A stretch of DNA of 64,000 nucleotides from Paenibacillus taichungensis (GTDB lineage: Bacteria > Bacillota > Bacilli > Paenibacillales > Paenibacillaceae). Made by a program: the position numbers and the translations under genes. This document shows, piece by piece, positions 52,325 to 61,606 of the stretch; the first letter of the stretch is position 1; each line of letters opens with the position of its first letter. Below the pieces are notes generated by a model, which did not search any database, was not told the DNA's origin, and worked only from the letters and a program-made list of their open reading frames with translations. The stretch covers positions 310,001 through 374,000 of the forward strand of contig NZ_QEVW01000005.1 of assembly GCF_003287275.1 (NCBI RefSeq), read 5' to 3'.

Positions 52325-52771
52325 CTACTCCTCCACCTGGAATATCGAGTCAATGATCAGCGGCAAATTATCCCTCACAGATACAGCACCAAATACGGAA
52401 CGGGCATGCACACCCTGTTCTCCGAACACATCCAGCATCAGATCCGAGAACCCGTTTAGCACTTTATGATGTTCCTCGTACGAGGCGGTGGCATTGATGA
52501 AACCCTGCACTTTAACCACCCGCTTCACCCGATCCAGCGAACCAAGCACATCCTGAACAACAGCCAATACTTCAATAGCGGCATTTTGGGCAAATTCATA
52601 TCCCTGCTCCGTCGTAAACTGCTCCCCGAGTTTGCCACGCTCTAGCGTATCTGGCCCTTTACCTGACACATACATGATTCCATTTACAATCACTGCATTG
52701 GTATACTTTGCTGCCGGCGTACTTGCTTGGGGCAATACAATGCCCAATTCGTCCAGTCTGGTCTGTATCAT
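52325..52771 (-). CDS. RidA/YjgF family protein
   Basis: A 148-residue RidA-like protein. RidA proteins form trimers and hydrolyse reactive enamine/imine intermediates made by PLP enzymes. The conserved opening VIVNGIMYVSGKGP and the HARSVFGAVSVRDNLPL segment with the key Arg are present. It belongs to the slightly longer RidA subgroup (about 150 residues). It is in an operon with the downstream acetyltransferase. A 48-base tandem repeat of octamers lies 35-83 bases upstream of the start. Confidence 0.92.
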   Translation of the reverse strand: MIQTRLDELGIVLPQASTPAAKYTNAVIVNGIMYVSGKGPDTLERGKLGEQFTTEQGYEFAQNAAIEVLAVVQDVLGSLDRVKRVVKVQGFINATASYEEHHKVLNGFSDLMLDVFGEQGVHARSVFGAVSVRDNLPLIIDSIFQVEE

Positions 52772-52806
52772 TCGGTTTCCCCCTTATGTAGAAAATATCC
52801 TTACTA

Positions 52807-52854
52807 GCCATCAATCTATCAAACTTTCAACTTTTCAAGCTATCAATCTTTCAA
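52807..52854. repeat. Six tandem octamers, consensus NCTWTCAA
   Basis: Six consecutive 8-base units fill 52807-52854 with no spacer: GCCATCAA, TCTATCAA, ACTTTCAA, CTTTTCAA, GCTATCAA and TCTTTCAA. Read on the minus strand the unit is TTGAWAGN. The array lies in the upstream region of the RidA-like gene. Confidence 0.85.
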
Positions 52855-53171
52855 TTTATTCCTAATTTAGTTAAATCTCAATATACGCCGGTTGCTCTTG
52901 AACTGCAAGATGTAAATAGGTTGAAGGGATATTTTTCTTCTATATAAGTCATTAATTACATTTCAAATGTCGATCAGCATTCAATGCTCCAAACTAGAAT
53001 ACAGGATGCAGTATACGATGATTGATTTAATGGATAGATAGATTAGATGAATTAATAAATATATAATTCCTTAAATATTGAAAACGTTATATTGTAATTT
53101 CAAATCATTTCTTTTACGATAGAAGCAATAACTCTCAAAATCAATGGAATTGAATGGAAGGAGGAATTATC
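52855..53171. other. AT-rich intergenic region upstream of the GH43-like gene
   Basis: About 315 bases with no gene. The only signal is TGAAAACGTTATAT at 53079-53092, a cre-like site matching twelve of fourteen positions of TGWAANCGNTNWCA, suitably placed to control the glycosidase gene at 53172. I could not identify a clear promoter. Confidence 0.5.
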
Positions 53172-54116
53172 ATGAGTGCACCATTGTTTCGTGATCCCAT
53201 CTTTGATGGAGCTGCTGATCCGGTTGTTGTGTGGAATCGTTCTGAGCAAACCTGGTGGATGATCTATACGAATCGCAGAGCCACAGCCGGAGGGCCAAAG
53301 TTCGCCTGGGTGCATGGCACGGATTTGGGCGTAGCTTCTTCATCTGACGGTGGACAGACATGGACATATCGCGGTACGTTAACCGGATTGGAGCATGAAT
53401 GGGGACATAATACATTCTGGGCTCCCGAAATTTTCTGGCATGAGGGCACGTATCATATGTATCTCAGTTACATTCAAGGGGTCCCCCATGACTGGGCGGG
53501 CCATGATCGGCACATTTTGCATTACACCAGTACGGATCTGCTATCTTGGACATTCCACGGCAAACTGGAGCTTAGCTCGGACCGTGTGATTGATGCGTGT
53601 ATTTACCCGCTGCCGAACGGAAAATTCCGGATGTGGTACAAGGATGAGGCTAATTCATCCCATACGTATGCAGCAGATAGCCCGGATCTCTATCAATGGG
53701 ATGTGATCGGACCGGTTATTACAGGACGAGCGCATGAAGGACCTAACGTATTTCGTTTCCGTGATTCGTATTGGATGATTGTTGACGAATGGAGAGGACA
53801 GGCCGTTTACAAATCGGATGACCTGGAGAATTGGGAATGGAACAGTCTGATTCTCGATCAACCGGGAAATCGTGAGGATGATGGTGTAATCGGTTTGCAT
53901 GCAGATGTCGTCGTACAGGATGATGAAGCCTATATCTTTTATTTCACCCACCCGGACCGGATCGAAGGTATCGATCATGCCAGTGAACCGGCACGTCGTT
54001 CCTCTATACAGGCCGCACGTCTCGATGTCATTGGTGGTGTGATGGTCTGTCCACGGGATGAAGAGTTACAGATGAAATTGCGACCGGAGAAGGATACAAG
54101 TCAAATTTCGGTTTGA
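53172..54116 (+). CDS. GH43-like intracellular glycoside hydrolase
   Basis: A 314-residue five-bladed beta-propeller protein of the GH43/GH32 type. There is no signal peptide, so it acts on imported oligosaccharides. The catalytic-type residues are the Asp of FDGAADPVVVW (base), a probable transition-state Asp in RVIDACIYP and the Glu of RAHEGPNVFRF (acid). FWAPEIFWHEGTYHMYLS is a further family mark. Linkage specificity (arabinose, xylose or other) cannot be read. ATG 53172 has GGAGG seven bases upstream. It ends at the terminator at 54168. Confidence 0.82.
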   Translation: MSAPLFRDPIFDGAADPVVVWNRSEQTWWMIYTNRRATAGGPKFAWVHGTDLGVASSSDGGQTWTYRGTLTGLEHEWGHNTFWAPEIFWHEGTYHMYLSYIQGVPHDWAGHDRHILHYTSTDLLSWTFHGKLELSSDRVIDACIYPLPNGKFRMWYKDEANSSHTYAADSPDLYQWDVIGPVITGRAHEGPNVFRFRDSYWMIVDEWRGQAVYKSDDLENWEWNSLILDQPGNREDDGVIGLHADVVVQDDEAYIFYFTHPDRIEGIDHASEPARRSSIQAARLDVIGGVMVCPRDEELQMKLRPEKDTSQISV

Positions 54117-54167
54117 GCAGCGTTGTCCATGATTTGAAATTCAAACTCAATTTTACAACGTCATAAT

Positions 54168-54218
54168 AAAGGACCTGAACCAATGTCTGCGCACGCAGGA
54201 TTGTTCAGGTTCTTTTTA
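54168..54218 (+). terminator. Intrinsic terminator of the GH43-like gene
   Basis: GGACCTGAAC pairs with GTTCAGGTTC across a loop of about 22 bases, itself with a TGCGC/GCGCA-like helix, followed by TTTTTAC. Confidence 0.85.
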
Positions 54219-54358
54219 CATGTTCTCCTTCGGATCGCGAAATCGTCAAGAATTCCCTTCCTGTATTTACCTATAGGTTTAAGTGTCGTTACATGTTAAT
54301 ATGTAGAACTCCATTTTCAAAATGGGAAAATACTAAATACATAAACAAGGACGTATTT

Positions 54359-54793
54359 ATGAGTACAAAAACACGACATATTATTTTGATTTTATTCACT
54401 ATCATTCTGATTATTGCATCCATCTTTTTTCATAAGTATCGTGAACTCAAACATCGTATCGAGTCTTCTGCCGACTCAGCTTACCGCAGTGTTATTTTGG
54501 AAAGTATACATTATAAAAAAGAGCTGGATCGATACATCAAAAGCAACAAAACAACAGATGAAACAAACCTGAGCATCTATCCGAACAATATTAAGAACGC
54601 TTTCGAATATTATGGGCTCATTACTAATATGGTCGATGGAACAACCCAAAGGTTATATACTGAACGAAGTGATCTTTTCCATCAGTACTGGCACGTGATC
54701 CCTCCAGCCTATGCGAAGCTTTCATTGAAAGAACTACAAAAGGTAAGTGATAAAACAAACATCATTATTAAGGGACTCCAACGTTTGAAATAA
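54359..54793 (+). CDS. Small membrane-anchored protein of unknown function
   Basis: A 144-residue protein with an N-terminal membrane span (residues about 8-26, IILILFTIILIIASIFF) and a helical, charged outer part (KYRELKHRIESSADSAYRS, KELDRYIKSNKTTDET). ATG 54359 has AAGGA seven bases upstream; the open frame begins earlier at 54293. The gene is noticeably richer in A and T than its neighbours (many Lys, Ile, Asn codons), which may mean separate acquisition. It ends eight bases before the convergent AraC gene. I do not recognise a family. Confidence 0.75.
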   Translation: MSTKTRHIILILFTIILIIASIFFHKYRELKHRIESSADSAYRSVILESIHYKKELDRYIKSNKTTDETNLSIYPNNIKNAFEYYGLITNMVDGTTQRLYTERSDLFHQYWHVIPPAYAKLSLKELQKVSDKTNIIIKGLQRLK

Positions 54794-54800
54794 ACCCACC

Positions 54801-55685
54801 CTATTTCAGCACTCTCATCGAACCTGCTTCACTAAACTGCTGCCGATATGTCCTCGGTGACACCTGAACCGTCCGTTTGAACATCTTCCCGAAATGAGAA
54901 AAATTGCTGAATCCCGCTCGCAGAGCGATCTCCGTTATCGAATCCTCGCTTTCACGCAGCAAGCGCTGCGCCTCCTTCACGCGAAGCAGATTGAGATAAT
55001 CGCTGAACGTGAAACCTGTGGTCTGTTTGAACAGGCGGCTGAGATAATGGGGACTAATTCGAAATAATGCAGCAACCTCAGGCAGCGCTAAATCCTGCTG
55101 ATAGTTATCGTTGAGATAACGCACCACTGCCTGTGCCTTGGGATGTAGAACCGGCTCACTATCGGCCGAGTGCACGGTACCCAGATGTTTGTTACGGTAT
55201 GCGAACAACAGCAGTTCAACGGAACGGTGACGCAGCAGCAGACTGCTTCCAGCTCTGGTATGGACCATCTCATCAATCATTTCACTGACCATTCGGTCCG
55301 CTGTTTCACTTACCTGTGAAGGAAGGCTCAGAATGGGAATATCCCAACTGAATGGCTCTTTTAGTCCCTCAGCCAACTCAGGTAAAATGGCCAATGCGGT
55401 GAACAGCTCTGGCTTGATATACAGAACAATCCGATCATGGTCCGGTCTTCCACTCTCCATCGTTTTATGTACGGTATTCCGGTTGATGAATACGAAGTCT
55501 CCGGCTTTAACCCGATAAGTTCGATCCTTGATGAAGTATATACGCTCACCCGATAGCAGATAGTACAGCTCATAATGGTCATGCAGATGGTCATCCGTCA
55601 TGGAGAAATATCCAATGCGGCGATCATATTCGATATTCAAATATCCGGTAGGATCATTATATTCCGCTCGAAGTGTCCGTATCAT
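54801..55685 (-). CDS. AraC family transcriptional regulator
   Basis: A 294-residue sugar-responsive AraC protein. An N-terminal cupin (HDHYELYYLLSGERIYFI, GDFVFINRNTVHKT) for ligand binding is followed by two C-terminal helix-turn-helix units (LALPEVAALFRISPHYLSRLF and ITEIALRAGFSNFSHFGKMF). ATG 55685 has AAGGGGG seven bases upstream and is preferred to the start at 55748. It diverges from the Gfo/Idh/MocA gene and probably regulates it; a cre box lies in the shared region. Confidence 0.92.
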   Translation of the reverse strand: MIRTLRAEYNDPTGYLNIEYDRRIGYFSMTDDHLHDHYELYYLLSGERIYFIKDRTYRVKAGDFVFINRNTVHKTMESGRPDHDRIVLYIKPELFTALAILPELAEGLKEPFSWDIPILSLPSQVSETADRMVSEMIDEMVHTRAGSSLLLRHRSVELLLFAYRNKHLGTVHSADSEPVLHPKAQAVVRYLNDNYQQDLALPEVAALFRISPHYLSRLFKQTTGFTFSDYLNLLRVKEAQRLLRESEDSITEIALRAGFSNFSHFGKMFKRTVQVSPRTYRQQFSEAGSMRVLK

Positions 55686-55729
55686 GCAGCTGCCCCCTTT
55701 AGTTGAATTATAGCAAAATAAGCGGCATT

Positions 55730-55743
55730 TGAAAGCGATTACG
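55730..55743. promoter_or_regulatory. cre box between the AraC and Gfo/Idh/MocA genes
   Basis: TGAAAGCGATTACG agrees with the CcpA site TGWAANCGNTNWCA at thirteen of fourteen positions (last base G). It lies in the divergent promoter region, so glucose should repress one or both genes. Confidence 0.7.
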
Positions 55744-55810
55744 CACAAAAAGCGGCGAAAGAAGTGCTTCCTTGTTATAGTCTAGAGCTATATTCAAGGA
55801 GGCGATAGAC

Positions 55811-57100
55811 ATGAGTAACAAAAAACGCTACGTATTGGTCGGAACAGGCGGCCGTGCTGAATTTTTCTATGGAGCATTAGCCCAACATTTCAGGGAAACA
55901 TCCGAACTTGCAGCTTTTTGCGATATTAACCAGACACGCATGAATTACGCCAATCAGCTGCTGAGGGAAAAATATAAATACAATGAGGTGCCAACCTATA
56001 CTGCCGATCAGTTCGATCAGATGATTGAGAATGAGAAGCCGGACTTCGTCATTGTAACCAGCATCGACCGCACCCACCACAAATACATCATTCGCGCAAT
56101 GGAGCTTGGCTGTGATGTTGTGACCGAGAAGCCCATGACGGTCGATGAGCACAAATGTCAGGATATCCTTGATGCCGTCAAGCGGACTGGACAAAATATA
56201 CGCGTAACCTTTAACTACCGTTATGCACCGCACCATACCAAGATACGAGAACTGATTCAGAATGACACGATCGGGAAAGTGACTTCGGTTCACTTCGAAT
56301 GGCTGCTTAATACGCGCCATGGCGCAGATTACTTCCGCCGCTGGCACCGGGACAAGCGTAATAGTGGCGGACTGCTCGTGCACAAATCCACGCATCACTT
56401 CGACCTGGTCAATTTCTGGATCGGTTCGCAGCCTGAGACCGTTTTCGCATTTGGCGATCTCATGTTCTATGGTAGAGAGAACGCTGAGGAACGAGGTGTG
56501 ACCCAGTTTTACACTCGTGCAACAGGCAACCCAATTGCGCAAGAAGATCCTTTTGCCCTGCACCTGGATTCGGATGCACATCTCAAAGCCATGTATCTGG
56601 ATGCTGAGCCGGAAGACGGTTACCAGCGGGATCAAAGCGTATTCGGAGATGGCATCAACATTGAGGATACGATGGGCGTACTTGTCCAGTATCAAAATAA
56701 AGCCATTTTGACCTACTCACTGGTAGCATACCAGCCGTGGGAAGGCTATCGCATCGCCATTAACGGTACCAAAGGCCGGATCGAGATGAACATTGTGGAA
56801 CAATCCTACGTTAACTCGCTGGGAGACAAAAATCTCGAAGGTGCATTGATTGGGAAAACGCTGCGGGTCCTTCCGATGTTCGATGCGCCGTACGAGGTTC
56901 AGGTCGAGGAGAAAGAAGGCGGCCATGGCGGAGGCGACCCAGTTCTTCTGAACGATCTGTTTGGAGAGCCGACGGAAGATCCATATCACCGCGCTGCCAA
57001 CCAATTCGATGGCGCGAGATCTATCCTCACCGGAATTGCAGCCAATCGCGCCATCGCAACCGGTTTGCCTGTTCGCATCAACAATCTGGTTCGTTTCTAG
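55811..57100 (+). CDS. Gfo/Idh/MocA family oxidoreductase
   Basis: A 429-residue NAD(P)-dependent dehydrogenase. The N-terminal Rossmann domain shows YVLVGTGGRAEFFYG, AAFCDINQTRM and DFVIVTSIDRTHHKYIIRAME. The catalytic-type lysine is in VVTEKPMT (EKP motif). The substrate domain has LLVHKSTHHFDLVNFWIG with the conserved His residues. It should oxidise or reduce a sugar or inositol-like ring. It has AAGGAGGCG seven bases upstream. It stands between a divergent AraC gene and a terminator, facing the two-component and sugar-transport genes. The protein is longer than the usual 350-390, from an insertion near residue 215-290. Confidence 0.92.
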   Translation: MSNKKRYVLVGTGGRAEFFYGALAQHFRETSELAAFCDINQTRMNYANQLLREKYKYNEVPTYTADQFDQMIENEKPDFVIVTSIDRTHHKYIIRAMELGCDVVTEKPMTVDEHKCQDILDAVKRTGQNIRVTFNYRYAPHHTKIRELIQNDTIGKVTSVHFEWLLNTRHGADYFRRWHRDKRNSGGLLVHKSTHHFDLVNFWIGSQPETVFAFGDLMFYGRENAEERGVTQFYTRATGNPIAQEDPFALHLDSDAHLKAMYLDAEPEDGYQRDQSVFGDGINIEDTMGVLVQYQNKAILTYSLVAYQPWEGYRIAINGTKGRIEMNIVEQSYVNSLGDKNLEGALIGKTLRVLPMFDAPYEVQVEEKEGGHGGGDPVLLNDLFGEPTEDPYHRAANQFDGARSILTGIAANRAIATGLPVRINNLVRF

Positions 57101-57133
57101 GAACGCTAGGCCGCTCCAACCCCATTTCCTTCA

Positions 57134-57165
57134 AAGGCTGCGTATATTACGCAGTCTTTTTCCCC
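57134..57165 (+). terminator. Intrinsic terminator of the Gfo/Idh/MocA gene
   Basis: GGCTGCGTA pairs with TACGCAGTC around a TAT loop, followed by TTTTTCCCC. Confidence 0.85.
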
Positions 57166-57208
57166 ATTTTGACGACAAATTGATGTCTATTCGTTTAGGG
57201 AGGTATCC

Positions 57209-59026
57209 ATGTTTTTCTCATTAAAAAGCCGCCTGATTGCCTTTATCGTTGTGCTCTTCGTTCTCTGTTTTGGCACACTATCCTTCCTGCTCTTTAAGGA
57301 GTCACGTACCGTGATCCGCTCTTACATTGAATCCTCTGCTCTTGAGAAGATGGAGGAATACGGCTCCTATGTCGATATGGTTCAAATGCAGATCTATGAT
57401 GTAGCCTCTCTTGTCTTCAATAGCGACACCGCCAAGAACTGGGATAACGCGATAAGTGACCCCAACCTTCCTGAAGGGGAAAAGATGCTTGTCAATCTGG
57501 CGATGAGCCGTTTTCTGACCCAGGCTACGAACAGTTACACCAGTATCTCCGATGTATCCATCTATCGACGAAACGGGCTGAGGATTGGCAATGAAAATCA
57601 AGTAACGACCGACCCTCTCTTCTTGCAAGAATCATGGTACAAAAATTTCTTTATCTCAGGGAATCACTGGCTGCCTGCACATACCGATCAACATGAAAAC
57701 ATAATGGATCACGGCAACCAGGTAGTTAGTCTGCTGATGCCCATTGGGACCTTTCACCATGCTACAGCCCAAAATGTGATGAAAATTAATGTCAGCGAAT
57801 CATACTTTCTGGAACCGCTTAATCGAATTCATCTGGCCGAGAGCAGCACTATTTTTCTGCTGGGTGAACAAGGAAGCCCTATTCTTTCCCAACAGGCCAA
57901 TCAGCTTGGTGCCGAAGCTTTAGCAGAAATCGATCAGATTCGGAACAACTCGCTTAAATCGGGTGTGGTATACCTGAAAAATGATGAAGGACAGCGTGAC
58001 ATTCTGGTATACAAAAAGCTGGGGCGTACGGGCTGGATGCTGGCTGGTCTGGCACCGGAAAAAGAGCTGTATTCTTCTCTTCACAAACTTCAGAGTACCA
58101 TTCTGGTGGTCACCATTGTTCTCATTCTCGTCTCTTTGTTTGCCGCTGCCTGGCTCTCTTATGGCGTCACCAAACCTTTAACGCGACTGGTACTGGCTAT
58201 GAGACAGGTACAGCGCGGCGCATTCGATCAGGCAGAGTCCCTTCTGCCTCCGGACAAAAATGTTAAAAGCGAAGTCAGTTATGTCATCTCCACTTTCCGC
58301 TACATGATCAGCCGATTGCGACAGCACATTCAGAATGAATTCGAGCTGAAGCTGCTCCGCCAGCAAGCAGAGTATAAAGCACTGCTCATGCAGATTAACC
58401 CCCATTTTATGTTTAACACGCTGGAACTGGTGAGCAGTCTCGCCATGCAGCACCGAACAGATGATACCGTTCAGGTCATTGAGGATCTGGGCAAAATGAT
58501 GCGATTCTCCATGAATACAAGTGACGACAGGGTACAGCTTGCAGAGGAATTGGCTTATATCCGCCATTATATCTCCATTCTGCAAACCCGTTTCGGTCAT
58601 AAGCTGGACATTACTCTGACACAGGAAGGCAGGCTGGATTCCCTGGTCATCATCAAATTTATTCTTCAGCCGCTGATTGAGAATGCCGTCAAATACAGCT
58701 TCCAGCATCAGACGACGGCAGAAGTACACATCCGGATCTCCAGACGGAATAACCGCCTGCATTTCAACATTTCAGACAATGGGCCGGGGATTCCAGCTGA
58801 GATCATCCAGAAACTCCATGATCCTATTGAAACTTCTCAGCTGGAGCCCCTATTGCGAAGCCAAAGCTGGCACATTGGACTCGGTAATGTGGTTGCACGC
58901 TGTCGCTTGCATTACGGAAGTCTGTTTGCCATTCAGATCGAGAACGGAGAACGTAACGGCACGTCTATTGAACTGATTCTACCTGCACAGGAGGAATATG
59001 ATGTACAACGTATTGATCGCAGATGA
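57209..59026 (+). CDS. YesM-like membrane sensor histidine kinase
   Basis: A 605-residue kinase. Membrane span 1 covers residues about 10-31, an extracellular Cache-like sensor about 32-290, membrane span 2 about 297-319, then HAMP (YGVTKPLTRLVLAMRQVQRG). The His_kinase domain has the phospho-acceptor in LMQINPHFMFNTLE, and the ATPase domain has LQPLIENAVKYSF, DNGPGIPAE and GLGNVVARCRLHYG. This family senses sugars outside the cell and signals to a YesN-type regulator. Its gene overlaps the regulator gene by 29 bases and they lie just upstream of a sugar importer. Confidence 0.94.
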   Translation: MFFSLKSRLIAFIVVLFVLCFGTLSFLLFKESRTVIRSYIESSALEKMEEYGSYVDMVQMQIYDVASLVFNSDTAKNWDNAISDPNLPEGEKMLVNLAMSRFLTQATNSYTSISDVSIYRRNGLRIGNENQVTTDPLFLQESWYKNFFISGNHWLPAHTDQHENIMDHGNQVVSLLMPIGTFHHATAQNVMKINVSESYFLEPLNRIHLAESSTIFLLGEQGSPILSQQANQLGAEALAEIDQIRNNSLKSGVVYLKNDEGQRDILVYKKLGRTGWMLAGLAPEKELYSSLHKLQSTILVVTIVLILVSLFAAAWLSYGVTKPLTRLVLAMRQVQRGAFDQAESLLPPDKNVKSEVSYVISTFRYMISRLRQHIQNEFELKLLRQQAEYKALLMQINPHFMFNTLELVSSLAMQHRTDDTVQVIEDLGKMMRFSMNTSDDRVQLAEELAYIRHYISILQTRFGHKLDITLTQEGRLDSLVIIKFILQPLIENAVKYSFQHQTTAEVHIRISRRNNRLHFNISDNGPGIPAEIIQKLHDPIETSQLEPLLRSQSWHIGLGNVVARCRLHYGSLFAIQIENGERNGTSIELILPAQEEYDVQRIDRR

Positions 59027-60563
59027 CGAGATCGAGGTTCGCGAAGGACTAAAATTAAAAGTGAACTGGCAAGACATGGGCTTCGTCATTTCAGGTGAAG
59101 CTGCAAACGGCATCGAAGCGGAAGAGCTTCTGAAAGCTGAACATTTTGACTTGTTAATTACAGACATGAACATGCCTGTCATGGATGGCGTGCAATTGCT
59201 GGACATTTGCCGAAGCCTCAATCCTTCCATTCAGATTATGATCATCACTGGATATGAAGATTTCCACTATGCCAGAGCAGGTGTGCGCAGCCAGGCCATG
59301 GACTATTTACTGAAGCCTGTAACCCGGGACGAACTGAAAACCACTTTAAATAAAATCAAAGAGGAGTTGGATAAAAAGAAAAAGCTGCACGGTGATTCCG
59401 AAATGATGCAATGGCGTCTCTCCCAGTATTACAAGGAAATGAAGCAACGTTTCCTGCTTGATCTGGTTAGGGGACAACGCCTCCCACCTTCTTCACTGCC
59501 AGAGCGAATGCGGCTGTTTCATCTGGAATCCTGGCAGGATCACAGCGTCTGTTTCATCACGGCTGGTATGCGAGACTCCGTTATACAGACTGTTTCAGTG
59601 GGTCATGTTTCCGAAACGCTTCATCTTCCCTTTGAGCTGCTTTGTCACGAAATGGCCCAGTCTTATCCAGATAACGTGCAAGTGTTCCATGACGGAGCCC
59701 ACCCTGGAATTATGCATTTCATAACTTTGGAAGGTATTCAGCACGAATTTGCTCAGCAGATCACAGCACAGACCCGCTCTATCTTAAAGATAGATGTACA
59801 AGTTGGATTGGGGTTGTCCGTATCTGGGCTTGAGCGCTGGAAAGAAGGTTATATTCACTCCCTATTGGCATGGAACTCTGCTGGACGCAAAGGTGCACAG
59901 GACCGTGTGCCCGTTGTAGATCATATTCCATTACTGCCAGAGGAAACCAACCGCATGCTGCATCGTTGCCTCATTCGTGGAGAGTTGGATTCCTTCCGCA
60001 GCGTGATTCGAAAGGAGCTTGCTGACTCATTTCAAATATCCACTTCCCATATGATTCGAAGCCTTTTTCAAATTTCATTATTGTTCGAACAGGAATCCTC
60101 GTGGATTTCCCCGGAATGGGTGCTCTGGCTAATGACTCCAGGCCAGGCAGAAAAGCTGCTGATACATTGGGCGGAAGATTTCGTGAAGCAACAGCAGCCA
60201 TCCGAGGTTGGAGAAGATACGGTCATTGAATCAGCCAAACGATATATCGAGGAAAATTACATGCTGGAACTGACATTAACTTCGTTAGCTGAGCAATATA
60301 ACTACAACCCTACCTATTTTTCAGAGATATTCAAAGAAGCTGCCGGCATCTCTTTTATTCAATATGTAACCGAGGTTCGCATGAAACATGCCATACGTTT
60401 ACTGAAGGAAACCCAATTAACCGTCTGGGATGTAACCGAGCTGACAGGCTTCCGTTCTCCAAGCTATTTCAGTTCCAAATTCAAAAAAATGTTCAATCTG
60501 AGTCCTTCGGATTATCGTTTGCTGCATTCCGAAAAAATTGATAATCATGATCCGAAGAAATGA
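58998..60563 (+). CDS. YesN-like response regulator with AraC output domain
   Basis: A 521-residue regulator. The receiver domain (residues 1-125) has acidic pair Asp9-Asp10, phospho-acceptor Asp56 in LLITDMNMPVMDG and Lys in YLLKPVTRDEL. A middle region of about 270 residues is followed by an AraC-type DNA-binding domain (LTLTSLAEQYNYNPTYFSEIF and WDVTELTGFRSPSYFSSKF, about 420-515). ATG 58998 or the adjacent ATG 59001 both follow AGGAGG. It should activate the sugar transporter genes 120 bases downstream when the YesM-like kinase is stimulated. Confidence 0.94.
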   Translation: MMYNVLIADDEIEVREGLKLKVNWQDMGFVISGEAANGIEAEELLKAEHFDLLITDMNMPVMDGVQLLDICRSLNPSIQIMIITGYEDFHYARAGVRSQAMDYLLKPVTRDELKTTLNKIKEELDKKKKLHGDSEMMQWRLSQYYKEMKQRFLLDLVRGQRLPPSSLPERMRLFHLESWQDHSVCFITAGMRDSVIQTVSVGHVSETLHLPFELLCHEMAQSYPDNVQVFHDGAHPGIMHFITLEGIQHEFAQQITAQTRSILKIDVQVGLGLSVSGLERWKEGYIHSLLAWNSAGRKGAQDRVPVVDHIPLLPEETNRMLHRCLIRGELDSFRSVIRKELADSFQISTSHMIRSLFQISLLFEQESSWISPEWVLWLMTPGQAEKLLIHWAEDFVKQQQPSEVGEDTVIESAKRYIEENYMLELTLTSLAEQYNYNPTYFSEIFKEAAGISFIQYVTEVRMKHAIRLLKETQLTVWDVTELTGFRSPSYFSSKFKKMFNLSPSDYRLLHSEKIDNHDPKK

Positions 60564-60611
60564 GATTCCGGCTTCTCCCCTTCCCCGGTATGATGACTTT
60601 ACCAAGAGAAT

Positions 60612-60648
60612 CGCCGCAAATATTGTAAGCGGATTCAATATTGCGGTG
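60612..60648. promoter_or_regulatory. Inverted repeat upstream of the sugar transporter operon
   Basis: CGCCGCAAATATTG (60612-60625) and CAATATTGCGGTG (60636-60648) form an imperfect inverted repeat 36 bases before the first permease gene. It has no T-run. It may be a regulator site or an mRNA hairpin. Confidence 0.45.
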
Positions 60649-60683
60649 ATCACGAATTCACATCCAATCCTGAAGGGAGGCCT

Positions 60684-61601
60684 ATGATGAGAAAGCTGTC
60701 CAAGCCGTTATACGGCCAGCAGAATATGACAGCCTATTTGTTTCTGCTGCCCTGGCTCATCGGACTTTTCTGTCTGACACTCGGACCGATGGTTGCATCG
60801 CTCTACCTGTCCTTGACGAAATTCAATTTGTTATCATCACCAACGTGGACGGGGCTCAGCAACTATGTCCAGATTTTTACCGAAGACGATACCTTTCGCA
60901 GATCTTTGGGACTAACGTTTTATTATGTATTTCTATCCGTTCCGTTAAGGCTTGCCTTCGCCCTACTTATAGCGATGGCGCTGAACAAAGGGATTCGGGG
61001 CCTTGGCTTATACCGGACCGTGTATTACATCCCTTCCCTATTGGGAGGCAGCGTCGCTATTGCGATCGTCTGGCGTCAGATTTTCGAGGGAAGTGGTTTG
61101 GTCAACCAGTTTCTGAGCTGGTTCGGAATCACCGGACCCGCCTGGATTGCCCATCCCGATTATGTGGTCTACACGATCATCACGCTCTCTGTATGGCAAT
61201 TTGGTTCGGCCATGGTTATCTTCCTGGCTGGCCTAAAGCAAATCCCAGCCGATTTATATGAAGCTTCGGACGTCGACGGTGCCGGAAAGGTGCGCCAATT
61301 CTTCGGCATTACACTCCCGATGCTCTCGCCTGTTATTTTTTTCAACCTGATCATGAGCATGATCAATTCGTTTCAAGCCTTTACACCCGCTTATGTGATC
61401 GGGGATGGACGCGGAGGCCCGCTCGACGCCACAATGTTCTATACCTTGTACCTGTACCTGAAAGGCTTCTCGTTCTTTGATATGGGTTATGCTTCCGCTC
61501 TGGCGTGGATCATGCTGGTCATTATCGGGGTATTCACCGCAATCGTCTTTCTCACCTCGAAATTCTGGGTGTTCTACGGCGACAATCAGGAAGGGAGATA
61601 G
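60684..61601 (+). CDS. Sugar ABC transporter permease (MalF/UgpA-like)
   Basis: A 305-residue permease with six spans. After LFLLPWLIGLFCLTLGPMVASLYLS, the docking EAA loop is in LYEASDVDGAGKVRQFFGITLP. Two adjacent ATG codons follow GGGAGG; ATG 60687 has slightly better spacing. It pairs with the permease at 61607 and with the lipoprotein at 62527. A CUT1-type carbohydrate importer of oligosaccharides is indicated. No ATPase gene is nearby, so a shared MsmX-type ATPase is likely. Confidence 0.93.
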   Translation: MMRKLSKPLYGQQNMTAYLFLLPWLIGLFCLTLGPMVASLYLSLTKFNLLSSPTWTGLSNYVQIFTEDDTFRRSLGLTFYYVFLSVPLRLAFALLIAMALNKGIRGLGLYRTVYYIPSLLGGSVAIAIVWRQIFEGSGLVNQFLSWFGITGPAWIAHPDYVVYTIITLSVWQFGSAMVIFLAGLKQIPADLYEASDVDGAGKVRQFFGITLPMLSPVIFFNLIMSMINSFQAFTPAYVIGDGRGGPLDATMFYTLYLYLKGFSFFDMGYASALAWIMLVIIGVFTAIVFLTSKFWVFYGDNQEGR

Positions 61602-61606
61602 TGCAC

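Noticed and set aside
52807..52854. Octamer array as a CRISPR
   Set aside because: Units are only 8 bases with no spacers and no cas gene is in the window.
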